Shown piece by piece: positions 11,201 to 16,920 of a stretch of DNA of 64,000 bases (positions are counted from its first letter, which is position 1; each line of letters starts with the position of its first letter). The stretch comes from Oscillospiraceae bacterium (lineage in GTDB: Bacteria; Bacillota; Clostridia; Oscillospirales; Oscillospiraceae): NCBI GenBank assembly GCA_017549125.1, contig JAFYVL010000036.1:1-64000 (forward strand), written 5' to 3'. A program made the position numbers and the translations under genes. The notes below the pieces were generated by a model that saw only the letters and a program-made list of their open reading frames with translations, was not told the origin of the DNA and made no database searches.

Positions 11201-11629
11201 ATAGGTGGGGTTGTACATCTGGAAGGTATCGGACCAGTAAGGAGCATTGCCACTGCCGGATACCGTCACATAATGCTGGGTATATACCTCAAATGCCCAA
11301 CCAGGAATGATGTTGCCCTTCTCATTTTGCAAACTGTGCATAGTCAATTCAAAAGAAGACACATCAAAACTGGGAGTGAGAATCATCTGAGCAGACTCCA
11401 CTTCGTTACGGGCGCTTTCAAAGGTCAGCGCCTGGAAACGGCTCACAGGTGTGCCTGTTCTTTGCACCGTTTCTGTGTTGTAAGGATACGCGATACTCAG
11501 ACCTTCCATAGTCTGAGTGGAAATGCCTGTCTGCTGCACCTCATTGGCCAATGCAGTTACCGGGATCATACCCAGAACCATCACCAGCGCCAGCACAAGA
11601 GACAATACCTTTTGCAGGGACATTTTCAT
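2243..11629 (-). CDS. Giant secreted protein: DUF4091/GH123-like domain, two metallophosphoesterases, about ten jelly-roll modules
   Basis: 3,128 residues with a Sec signal peptide (MKMSLQK, hydrophobic core, ALA). Residues about 40-600 are a DUF4091/GH123-like domain with DEP near 343. A jelly-roll module ('RGQ' module, about 115 residues) starts near 627. Metallophosphoesterase 1 (about 750-1090) has DVH, NGDT, GNHE, HH and SHTH. A fibronectin-like segment and a 'QKCNGSNAS' jelly-roll follow, then RGQ modules near 1357, 1484 and 1610. Residues about 1735-1995 hold a module with GVGYKAEFYAD shared with three other proteins here. Metallophosphoesterase 2 (about 2100-2430) has SDVH, TGDIGE, GNHD and SGHTH. 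Two 'YVRKGS' jelly-rolls, a variant and a standard RGQ module, and a second QKCNGS module finish it. No LPXTG, SLH or other anchor is visible. The jelly-rolls are probably carbohydrate-binding. The gene diverges from the AraC gene and appears to be its target. Confidence 0.85.
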   Translation of the reverse strand: MKMSLQKVLSLVLALVMVLGMIPVTALANEVQQTGISTQTMEGLSIAYPYNTETVQRTGTPVSRFQALTFESARNEVESAQMILTPSFDVSSFELTMHSLQNEKGNIIPGWAFEVYTQHYVTVSGSGNAPYWSDTFQMYNPTYSKTGVDGTFPDALLPQDAAVEAGENTIPAGKNQGIWVNLNVQDAAPGNYTGTATLTVNGTDMEIPVSVHVYDVSVPEQVHTQSAVGIWWDMVEFGEGYVDRKLADTYYAYLVSKRIMPIDAWSLTRWDEAFAEYAATYLAVSPEISSYGLYYTKDAQGNLDINALKTTLTVLINKNISLAQSGSDVDLFKKAYCYFGSICDEPRNDSEYRAVNSITAQLDALKAELAPMLDAYPSIQESFMDLKHLVTGPNPTDKTYADKVTGSFFNKETFIDDDYGSTALTGDSYIYVPQYQWLNTEQQRAMYNSEEELWWYGCCHPISPYPTYQINTPLVSARVEGWMRYAYGIDGFVYSSVNQWGYYDSKNNNAIVSYDYWNSYVNNGTPGDQILVLPGAEYGVYGPIGTIRIENIREANEDYEYLWMLQNEYGISDISAYTANLYEGAIPNTDASIHYNNRKALLTKLEQLNVAANGATEIAPGNEGFVRGQQIQPGTSLTIELGNTEQLATLSFDYKVTSGTFNISLNPDWDNAFGYFAFNANGNVDAYHGVSVKKLDDGYYRVTFNLSKLTKYNGNPSKALSFLYIRGAWTDATGYIDNVTFTLPGENEPGFGRVMIAADVHVSADDAYTQQQLKKTLTYAKNNGVDLMIFNGDTVNVGNEADYAALDSVFTEVFGSPEQANVKFIFNMGNHEFYPTSACAHEETDYAVQFGRFAAFASKWSDFTAEQGTIRLEEVNGISYVVAAPSDQWTYMDDGKLVYCAALGGYHENDIALIDSLIAQATEANPDEPVYLLSHHPWGETYGGASYGMPESKVVTGMRAVMEKYPHLVNVTSHTHFSSLHERSLAQDKWTTINTGMHTYGKYVDIETDVNGAALDYVNIESRRYTSTDPEGKALHGSAHLVWDVNYGEDSFTATVFNMATETGYSHLSYTIPYGITAANKSEKFAYELADRTAPALTWGAEDALAVELVKNGSTVSLQLAFNDTEQYYLTEGYRINVVNPATGQTLKSVLWASRFWAAQDQKDSYEITVDGLAKCSEYKVTVEAIDFYGNFSAAKLEATVQYSGEVQTETALLLQKCNGSNASCSARDYSNIYFGTTPFTSGSDTLTLVVKTDATGIKLRAISNISGEWNGSGVTKALEDLGDGWKTATWTLSEILGGNDAATMNGFKIEGLVDGTDILMKDILVGNQTDWVDEFKSHYHGVITKQQIEVKVEEEIVRGQAIKPSTSLTIELANTEELATLSFDYKVTSGTFNISLNPDWDNAFGYFAFNADGNVDPYDGVTVEDLEDGYKRVTFDLNALTKYSGNPAKTLSFLYIRGAWTDATGYIDNIQFAGEQAPVEPVDRGQAIAASKDLTIELGNTDILGSLSFDYKVTSGTFNISLNPDWDHYFGYFAFNADGNVDPYDGVTLETLEDGYTRVTFDLNALTKFSGSPSKALSFLYIRGAWTDATGYIDNIQYVVYEEPEVEPVDRGQAIAPATDLTIELGNTEQLATLSFDYKVTSGTFNISLNPDWDNAFGYFAFDANGNVDPYDGVTLETLEDGYTRVTFDLNALTKFSGSPSKALSFLYIRGGWTDATGYIDNVQYTIAEAKEPVIDLYKNGQLVASYTDLASAIAAYESGILVLTQDVTEDITVNGDLYLDLNGKTLTGNVSGNGTLYGLDSANDTYDASLCGGIVGNVSCNVVSNFKNAETAKRYIAIESENGYTFHRIYVGITKRSLAPSVTGVGYKAEFYADEAVLALVDSVGYDLWLEGGKTISRNANFKNELTLRVKNFDAKNYGETNLYATASITIGGEKIVSSDYSLTLRQVVETVNANFDGYTKEQKQAVQDMVNANLSAMENWEIANILAWGSVSATVEYTFSGAEADRAGYAQGTVTLSNAETGAYGFYWADENGKLAGYRALGTVNVTEGTAASLTIAENIAIPAQADRLVAAMEDSGEIVGSYLLEQKANTAQLVKKFAVISDVHTNYNQGQQYLLDALKQFQAEEMAYIVITGDIGESDSDYAKYVSSVEESGFTGLIFASIGNHDQTDTGRKNFKTYAIYDGATKTWVGIDNAPAYFANTYAGELDVAVTLAGENLAYYMVTIDENAYIFMDQELTSTGNTPSQDNFSEVQLDFVEKNLYTYSKTHNLFIVEHAPVEQLKIGDKFDPGYGGAIQMSVRYTNNQRFVDLLMEYTEAIWLSGHTHVQYDTGIMYVDKYYDQQENLTETPIAHAVHVSSLAQPRWYEGNSMKMPNDFSAASQGYVCYQYENDIVFEARSFKDYTPDNTGYDASRFVNQAEPAYSWMIPLETVEHQLPVGLIDLAVAENGYVRKGSVSFADTNDGLQVTFAAEDNRFEIKTGDQTKAVENGYYLRFQIKTDLTSLNLGGTDYAGVRKTNMTLDLSAAGDNYTLADLGDGWILVQIPVSVLTHESILSNFAVRFYDTNAAGTFYLKEMYIAPMIEEEEGPAVDYAVAANGYVRKGSASFADTTDGLQVTFAAADNRFEIKTGDQTKAFAKGYDLEFKIKTDLTSFDLGGTDYAGGRKTYIPVNLSASGEGYTVTDLGNGWKHIKISMNTICHDDIVTNFAIRFYNTNAAGTFYVKELFIKSEDQQVLTGTFFETGKDLTLSVGTTEHLASLSFDYIITSGNNIVLALMPNWDSYYGYYAFNANGSVDGDQGVTTEYLDNGYTRVTFDMEALNKISGSPSNVLDFIYVRGAWTDAMGYIDNISYVVAEAPVIPDRGQAIAPSTDLTLELGNTEELATLSFDYKVTSGTFNISLNPDWDNAFGYFAFDANGNVDPYDGVTVEDLEDGYKRVTFDLKALTKYNGNPAKTLSFLYIRGAWTDATGYIDNIQYVVGEEPTAQPEAALLLQKCNGSNASCSARDYSNMYFSTTPFTSASDTLTLVVKTDCTSIKLRAISNASGEWQGSAVTKTLEDLGNGWKTATWTVSELIGSYDVATMNGFRIDGLVEGADILMKDILINNQIDWVGEFKSNYHGAVTLQEI

Positions 11630-11806
11630 AATAGGTTCCTCCTCGTTTTATTTTACCCGGCACGAAATCCGGGAAAGATTACATAAGCAAAAATCAGCCT
11701 GTGTCCTAGCCATTATATCTAAGCATGGCCAATTTTTCCTCCGGAATATTATGGAATATTACATGTAAAAAAAGGCGCACCTTCCCTATACCACCTAATA
11801 TACCAC

Positions 11807-11835
11807 TTGCATTATAAATCATTTCGTGATATAAT
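11807..11835 (+). promoter_or_regulatory. Promoter of the AraC-type regulator gene
   Basis: TTGCAT at 11807-11812 and a perfect TATAAT at 11830-11835 are separated by 17 bases, placing the transcription start near 11842. That start falls inside the AraC-type operator at 11835-11873, so a bound regulator should repress this promoter. The -35 box overlaps the -10 box of the opposite-strand promoter. Confidence 0.75.
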
Positions 11836-11873
11836 GCTCGCCAAATAGTGATGTATTTATGCCAGTTTGTGAC
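11811..11873 (-). promoter_or_regulatory. AraC-dependent promoter of the 3,128-residue giant (operator plus -10)
   Basis: Read on the minus strand, the 39-bp operator (11873 to 11835) is followed by 18 bases and then TATAAT (11816 to 11811). No good -35 box is present at the 17-base distance, which fits an activator-dependent promoter. The same arrangement, with the same 18-base gap and the continuation TATAATGCAA, occurs at 16744-16810 in front of the other module-repeat protein. The leader to the ATG at 11629 is about 175 bases. Confidence 0.7.
11835..11873 (+). promoter_or_regulatory. AraC-type operator, copy A
   Basis: Two direct half-sites of the form GCCAnnTnGTGA lie at 11840-11851 and 11861-11872. 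They start 21 bp apart, two helical turns, as in classical AraC-family sites. The whole 39-bp element is repeated in inverted orientation at 16744-16782 with a single mismatch. It sits just upstream of the AraC-type gene and over its predicted transcription start. Confidence 0.75.
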
Positions 11874-11886
11874 ATGGAGGTCTAAA

Positions 11887-12702
11887 ATGCAAGAATTTCG
11901 AAGTGAAATACATGAGCAGATCAAACTCCGCAGACATAGTGAGCATTATTTTCACCCCCACTTCCATAAGGAGATGGAAATTATCTTCATGCTGGAAGGG
12001 TCCAATAATGCCATTATTAACGGTACCACTTACACTATTTCTGCCGGTAGTGTATTTATCGCAAGCCCCAATATGATCCACAGCTACCCCAAGCAAACCA
12101 ATCAATGCAACAGCATTTTGTTGATCGTAGACCCCCATGTGCTCATGGGTGAAGTCTCTAAAATGTCCGCCGCGGCCTTGCAAACACCCCTCTGGAGCGA
12201 CCCCGGGAAGAAAAGTCCCATCTGGGCCATGCTCCAATATGCCTTTGACCACGGCAAATCCATGTCCCGAAACAGCTTTATCTCCATGCTGTCCACCATC
12301 CTTTCCATGATCCTGGATGATCTGCCAACCAGCTCCATAAACCATAACCGCCGGATCGAACAGAAGGTTCTGGAATACTGTCAGCAACACTATTTAGAAC
12401 CCATCTCCACCGAACAAATCGCTACCGCTTTAGGGGTGGGCAGATTCCACGTCAGCCGCACATTTAATAACATTCTGCAAACCTCCTTCCCCACCTACAT
12501 AAACGGTTTGCGGCTCAACGATGCCATTCGCCTGCTGGTAAAGACCAGATTGCCGGTTACGGACATTGCTCTGCAATCGGGTTTTTCCTCGATTCGTACC
12601 TTTAACCGCATTTTTACAGATCATTTTGGTTTTTCCCCCTCCCAATGCCGTAAAGCACGACGGGAAAAGGAACTGCTTACCTACAATTTCGACAGCCGAT
12701 AA
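11887..12702 (+). CDS. AraC-family transcriptional regulator
   Basis: 271 residues from the ATG at 11887, chosen because GGAGG lies 6 bases upstream; an earlier ATG at 11848 falls inside the operator and has no ribosome-binding site. The N-terminal half is a cupin-type sensor (HFHPHFHKEMEIIFMLEG-like, then SAGSVFIASPNMIHSYP). The C-terminal 100 residues hold the two AraC helix-turn-helix motifs: ISTEQIATALGVGRFHVSRTF and LPVTDIALQSGFSSIRTFNRI. Such regulators sense a sugar or oligosaccharide and usually activate neighbouring glycan genes. It stands alone on the plus strand between its two likely targets, the giant gene (divergent) and the gene at 16921, and probably represses itself through the operator over its own start site. 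The ligand is unknown. Confidence 0.93.
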   Translation: MQEFRSEIHEQIKLRRHSEHYFHPHFHKEMEIIFMLEGSNNAIINGTTYTISAGSVFIASPNMIHSYPKQTNQCNSILLIVDPHVLMGEVSKMSAAALQTPLWSDPGKKSPIWAMLQYAFDHGKSMSRNSFISMLSTILSMILDDLPTSSINHNRRIEQKVLEYCQQHYLEPISTEQIATALGVGRFHVSRTFNNILQTSFPTYINGLRLNDAIRLLVKTRLPVTDIALQSGFSSIRTFNRIFTDHFGFSPSQCRKARREKELLTYNFDSR

Positions 12703-12739
12703 AAATAGGCTAGATGCAAAAACGCATCTAGCCTATTTT
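12702..12739. terminator. Bidirectional terminator between convergent genes
   Basis: A perfect 16-bp stem (12702-12717 with 12724-12739) with a 6-base loop, A-rich on the left and T-rich on the right. It touches the AraC stop codon and ends 2 bases before the end of the convergent lipoprotein gene, so it can stop transcription from both sides. Confidence 0.92.
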
Positions 12740-12741
12740 CC

Positions 12742-14658
12742 TTAGGAAAGCACCAAATTATCAAAATAGAGTTTTGCCACTTCGTCGGTTACATGAACCG
12801 CCAGGTCTACGTAAATCCGGAGTCCCACAACCCGCTGCCAATCCTGTTTTTTGGGGGCTTCACCCTCCTGGGTCTCAAACCAGTTTAGCGGTGCATTGGT
12901 AGGCATCCAATGGTTGAAAATTGTATCATTATACCATACCAGGGTCTTCTCTTTTCCTTCTTCATCCAAACAGATCACATCAAAACGCATCCAATAATGT
13001 CCGCTATCCTGATGGGTATCAAAGGTCAACACAGAATAATCCGACCAATCCTGTTCCTGGTCGAACATAAATGTGGCATACACATTGGGGTAACCGCAGG
13101 CATTATTAGCCCAGAACATGAGCATGCTGTTGCTTTTGGATTCTCCGGTCTCGTCGGTCGCCACCTTACATACACCGCTGGTATTGCCCTTGCCATTGCT
13201 GGTAAAGAAAGGACCGCTGATGAGATCCTTATCTTCCAATGTGGCAGGCGCCATTTCCGGCTCGTCCATGGGGTACGTATAGAGGGACATGTTGTCAAAA
13301 TAAAGGCAGTTAAAAATATTGGGCACAAACTTCGAATCCATGTGAATCGTTATGCTGAAACCCACGACCCGAGACAAATCTGCATAATGTAAATAATCCA
13401 GATTCAGATAAATGGTACGCCATTGCTCCCGGACAAAATCATAGGTAGTACCATGCTTCTGCTCCTGCCCGTTTTCATCCAGATAGCGAATGGCCACGGA
13501 CACCCAAGGATAGGAATTTTCTGCCAACACATCAAATTTCAGATAGTCAAATCCGCTGATATCCGTAACCTGTGGCAGATCCACATAAAGCGTAGGATAG
13601 CCGGTAGGCTCTTTTGCACCAAAGCAATAAGCATCACCACTGCCATTGCCCTTATTGGTTTTTGTCAGCGATGTAGCAGGATCTCCGCTATAGACCTTGC
13701 AGGTCTTCAGCAGATCGCTAAAATCCCCTTCCGGTACAACCGGATCCACATAGCCGGTGGTCAGCCCTTCCACAGTATTTGCATGGACAATATCCACACC
13801 GTCCACATAGATGGTGCATGCTTCGCTACCCGCATAGCGTGCTAAAACACGCAAGGAAGGCGTCCCGGTATGGGTTTCAGAATCCACAACCGGCTTTACA
13901 ATGCCCATGTCATACAAAGAAAAAGCAATTTGTGTCCATTGACCGGCCTTGGCAACCTGCAACTGGGTATTTTCCGGGCTGTCCCACAGAAGCTCCATCT
14001 CCGTCTCCGGATGCCGGCTTGCCAATTTAAAGGAAACATCCTGATTCATAGGATTATACACCCAAAACGACACCGCCGCATTGCGCCATACCTGTGCTGT
14101 ATAATAGGCAGGCAGTGCATAATGGCTCAGATTCAATAATGCTGCGCCACCGGCAGTGGGATTGGAAAAGTTCACCGATAAGGCAGATGTAGAACGCTCA
14201 CCGTGGACAAATTGGGTATCCTTGGTAACTGTCTTGGTCACACCGGCATCGGCTTGTCCTGCAATCCCCTGGGAGGACAGCAACTGATCCATAATGTCTG
14301 CAGAAATATTCACAGGCACCACAAAATCCACACTGGAACTGTTTTTGCCTTGGGTTGCGGTCACTGTCACGGAGATATCCGCCTCTGCCTTGGGGGTAAA
14401 TTTGCCCCGTCGGACCTTTAGTTCCACCGTTTCTCCCGTTTCCGGATCTGTATAGCTGGCAGTATAGCTATACTCTACATCTGCCTCTTGGGTCACCACA
14501 TCAGACAGATCATACTCTATCCCCACATCTGCGTTAGGTACAGTGTCAGCAACGACAATGGGTATGGTTGGCTGTTTGGCTTGCTCCTTACCGCCGCAAG
14601 CAGAAAGTGCCAGCACCAGCAGCAGCAACACACCCCACAGTAATAAACTTCGTTTCAT
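12742..14658 (-). CDS. Secreted lipoprotein with beta-sandwich domains, function unknown
   Basis: 638 residues with a lipoprotein signal (MKRSLLLWG, lipobox ALSAC followed by GG). Residues about 30-115 resemble an Ig- or cadherin-like domain (IPIVVADTVPNADVGIEYD and SVDFVVPVNIS). Beyond that are three stretches that read like jelly-roll domains, each with a YVDGVDIV, LYFDNMSL or LYFDNLVLS ending and DISGFDYLKFDVL-type strands; these are common in carbohydrate-binding modules. No catalytic motif is visible. It follows the GH78-like gene by 21 bases and is the last gene of that operon, ahead of a strong terminator. A glycan-binding surface lipoprotein is the best guess. The exact family is not recognised. 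Confidence 0.75.
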   Translation of the reverse strand: MKRSLLLWGVLLLLVLALSACGGKEQAKQPTIPIVVADTVPNADVGIEYDLSDVVTQEADVEYSYTASYTDPETGETVELKVRRGKFTPKAEADISVTVTATQGKNSSSVDFVVPVNISADIMDQLLSSQGIAGQADAGVTKTVTKDTQFVHGERSTSALSVNFSNPTAGGAALLNLSHYALPAYYTAQVWRNAAVSFWVYNPMNQDVSFKLASRHPETEMELLWDSPENTQLQVAKAGQWTQIAFSLYDMGIVKPVVDSETHTGTPSLRVLARYAGSEACTIYVDGVDIVHANTVEGLTTGYVDPVVPEGDFSDLLKTCKVYSGDPATSLTKTNKGNGSGDAYCFGAKEPTGYPTLYVDLPQVTDISGFDYLKFDVLAENSYPWVSVAIRYLDENGQEQKHGTTYDFVREQWRTIYLNLDYLHYADLSRVVGFSITIHMDSKFVPNIFNCLYFDNMSLYTYPMDEPEMAPATLEDKDLISGPFFTSNGKGNTSGVCKVATDETGESKSNSMLMFWANNACGYPNVYATFMFDQEQDWSDYSVLTFDTHQDSGHYWMRFDVICLDEEGKEKTLVWYNDTIFNHWMPTNAPLNWFETQEGEAPKKQDWQRVVGLRIYVDLAVHVTDEVAKLYFDNLVLS

Positions 14659-14679
14659 AGGTTATACATCCTTTCCCAA

Positions 14680-16599
14680 TCAGTCCTTGCCCAGCAATTT
14701 GTGGTAGTAGTAAATGGGAATGGCACTCCATCCGTGGCAAAGGCTGGCAGCGTTTTCAAAATCACTTTCGCCAATCTCCGTCTCCCAAACGGTGGTACTG
14801 CCAAACTCCAGCATGGGTACATACAGATCCTCGATCTGCTTCAGGATCACCGGACCATATTTCGCCTCATCGGTTTTCAGCAGCGCATCGTTCATAAAGC
14901 AACGCATAGACAAAGAAACCGGGGTCATATGGGGATCATGCAAAATCTTTTGGCAGAGATTTTCTGCATTTTCACCGGTTACCGCTCCACACAAAATGGC
15001 CAGGCTGTTACCCAATTGGCTATAGGAGTCATGGTTGGTATAATTATAGACAATGCCCTTTTGGGTGTCCCAGAAGGTGTTGTAAATAGCCGCATTGATC
15101 TTGTCAGCCAAAGATAAATACTCATTTTCCATCCCCAGCTTATCTGCGATCACCGCCATGTTCTGCAATGCAATGCTCAAAAGCGAATTGGCGATCACAT
15201 CTGTGGCAGACATGGGCTCGCCCCAGTTGACCAGCCATTCCCGCCATTCATAAAAATTCCAGTATCCCTCGCCAACGGGATTGACAAACAGACCGTTGTC
15301 CACACGGCTTGTAAAAGCCTCCAGAATGGACAGCAGCTTGGGATAGATCTGCAGTAGAAACTCCCGGTCACCGCTGTGCTCCAAATACTCCCGGCAGGCG
15401 GTTATGTAATGAAGGGAGAAGGATACGATCACAAGATCAGCCTTCATGGGATAGCAAATGGACAACAGACCGTCTTTACGGTTATCCTTGGAGATCAGTT
15501 CCAGACAGGCTTTGGGGAAAGCATACTCACCAAAGGCATAGTAACCGCAGAGCATCTGATTACGGCTATCCATGGCATACATCGCCTGCTCTCGCCAGGG
15601 ACAATCCTCATAATGCTCATGCATACAAAGGCGCAAGGTCTCCACGCAAATATCATAGATCCGGTTTTGCACTTCCGTCAAAGCCGGTCTTTCTTTTTCT
15701 TCCACCACATACATGGTAGGGGCAAGGGCTATTTTGTTGATCTGCAATGGATATTCAGAGCGAACCTGCAGATATCGGCAGCCAAATCTGCGGAAAGGAT
15801 TGAAATACACATTTTCACCGGCAGTTGCCCGATATTCCATAGAGAAATTTCGGCTACCCAGAATTTGACGAACTTGACCGTCCACAATATGCTCACCGAA
15901 GGCTACGGTGATGTTTTGCTCCTGTGGAGAATTCAGCACAAAGCTTAACAGACCCACTTCTTCCTTGCCCAAATCATAAAGCACTTCTGTTTCAGACAGC
16001 TGCTTGCAGAAAACACCGGGCACTTCCGGCAACATCTCCAGCTTTTTACAAGGACGGATTCGCAACGGCAGGTTCTGGTCCACCAAGGACGCAGGTGCAA
16101 GGCCCACCAATTCCCCGGTGAGCCACTGATCCTCTTTGGTGGCATCATAACCGTAGCCATAGCCCAGCTGACCGGATATCAAACTGCAACGGTGGTTCAT
16201 ATAAGCCTTGCTCATGCGAGCCAGGGTGCGTTCGTCGCTTTGGCAGATCACGGAATCCTTATTGACCAACGCATACAGCAGAGCCGCACGGCCGGGATAA
16301 TACACGGAGGTGGTATCGATGCCATAGTACCACACAATCACAGCCAAGCGATTTTCACCCTCTTGGCAGAATTCGGTCACATCCACCTGGTCATAGACCT
16401 TATCATAGGGAAAATCTGCATACTGACCCCATGCCGCCAGCTTGCCGTTGATATAGGCCGCATAATTGCTGTCTGCAGAGATCTGTAAAATTGCCTTTCC
16501 GGATTCATAAGTAAAGCTGTCTACGAACTCGCCATATTCGTCATTTTGGGGCGCATGGTTACACCAGATCCATTTGGCAGCTGCAAGAAATTTCTCCAT
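14680..16599 (-). CDS. GH78-like alpha-L-rhamnosidase family protein, cytoplasmic
   Basis: 639 residues without signal peptide. Residues 1-110 form a beta-sandwich with SADSNYAAYINGKLAAWG and GENRLAVIVWYYG, typical of the N-terminal domain of this family. The (alpha/alpha)6 barrel is recognised by EDCPWREQAMYAMDSRNQM near 335, which corresponds to the conserved acidic GH78 motif, and by TTVWET with CHGWSAIPIYYY near the C-terminus, where the second catalytic Glu of the family sits. Members hydrolyse terminal alpha-L-rhamnose, but this branch is diverse and the substrate is unproven. The ATG at 16599 has GGAGG 8 bases upstream. It heads a two-gene operon with the lipoprotein, under the promoter at 16634-16663. 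Confidence 0.8.
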   Translation of the reverse strand: MEKFLAAAKWIWCNHAPQNDEYGEFVDSFTYESGKAILQISADSNYAAYINGKLAAWGQYADFPYDKVYDQVDVTEFCQEGENRLAVIVWYYGIDTTSVYYPGRAALLYALVNKDSVICQSDERTLARMSKAYMNHRCSLISGQLGYGYGYDATKEDQWLTGELVGLAPASLVDQNLPLRIRPCKKLEMLPEVPGVFCKQLSETEVLYDLGKEEVGLLSFVLNSPQEQNITVAFGEHIVDGQVRQILGSRNFSMEYRATAGENVYFNPFRRFGCRYLQVRSEYPLQINKIALAPTMYVVEEKERPALTEVQNRIYDICVETLRLCMHEHYEDCPWREQAMYAMDSRNQMLCGYYAFGEYAFPKACLELISKDNRKDGLLSICYPMKADLVIVSFSLHYITACREYLEHSGDREFLLQIYPKLLSILEAFTSRVDNGLFVNPVGEGYWNFYEWREWLVNWGEPMSATDVIANSLLSIALQNMAVIADKLGMENEYLSLADKINAAIYNTFWDTQKGIVYNYTNHDSYSQLGNSLAILCGAVTGENAENLCQKILHDPHMTPVSLSMRCFMNDALLKTDEAKYGPVILKQIEDLYVPMLEFGSTTVWETEIGESDFENAASLCHGWSAIPIYYYHKLLGKD

Positions 16600-16633
16600 A
16601 TTGGCATCCTCCGCTCATTTTTCTTCTTTTTTT

Positions 16634-16663
16634 ATTACTACACGATAACGAATTATTTGTCAA
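16634..16663 (-). promoter_or_regulatory. Promoter of the GH78-lipoprotein operon
   Basis: On the minus strand a perfect TTGACA (16663 to 16658) is followed after 18 bases by AGTAAT (16639 to 16634) with a TG one base upstream, an extended -10. The start codon is 35 bases further on. The AraC-type operator copy B lies about 80 bp upstream of the -35 and could also act on this promoter. Confidence 0.65.
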
Positions 16664-16743
16664 TAGCCCGATTCGAAAACCAAACGCAATTGCAGATATG
16701 TGCCCATAATTTTTGCCATATACTTTAAATTTTTATGGCACAG

Positions 16744-16782
16744 GTCACAAACTGGCACAAATACATCACTATTTGGCGAGCA
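16744..16782 (-). promoter_or_regulatory. AraC-type operator, copy B
   Basis: Reverse complement of the element at 11835-11873 with one mismatch in 39 bases. Half-sites GCCAnnTnGTGA on the minus strand lie at 16777-16766 and 16756-16745, again 21 bp apart. The promoter-proximal half-site abuts the expected -35 position (16778-16783, GAGCAA, a poor match), as in class II activation by AraC-type proteins. Confidence 0.75.
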
Positions 16783-16810
16783 AAGTATCACAAAAGGGAT
16801 TATAATGCAA
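16778..16810 (+). promoter_or_regulatory. Promoter of the module-repeat gene at 16921
   Basis: TATAAT at 16801-16806, followed by GCAA, with no consensus -35. The stretch between operator and -10 shares TATCAC and TATAATGCAA with the promoter of the giant gene. The leader to the ATG is about 108 bases; nothing recognisable as a riboswitch is seen in it. Confidence 0.7.
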
Positions 16811-16920
16811 TTGCTAGATGTGAAAGTACCCAAATTTTTTATGAATCGTTTACAAGAAACTGTAGATTCAAACAGAATCGCGGTACTACACGCTAATAAA
16901 ATACCGAGGAGGACTCCACT

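Noticed and set aside
8429..11686. Plus-strand frame of over 1,000 codons opposite the N-terminal half of the giant
   Set aside because: Antisense shadow; the minus strand carries clear DUF4091 and metallophosphoesterase domains in the same place.
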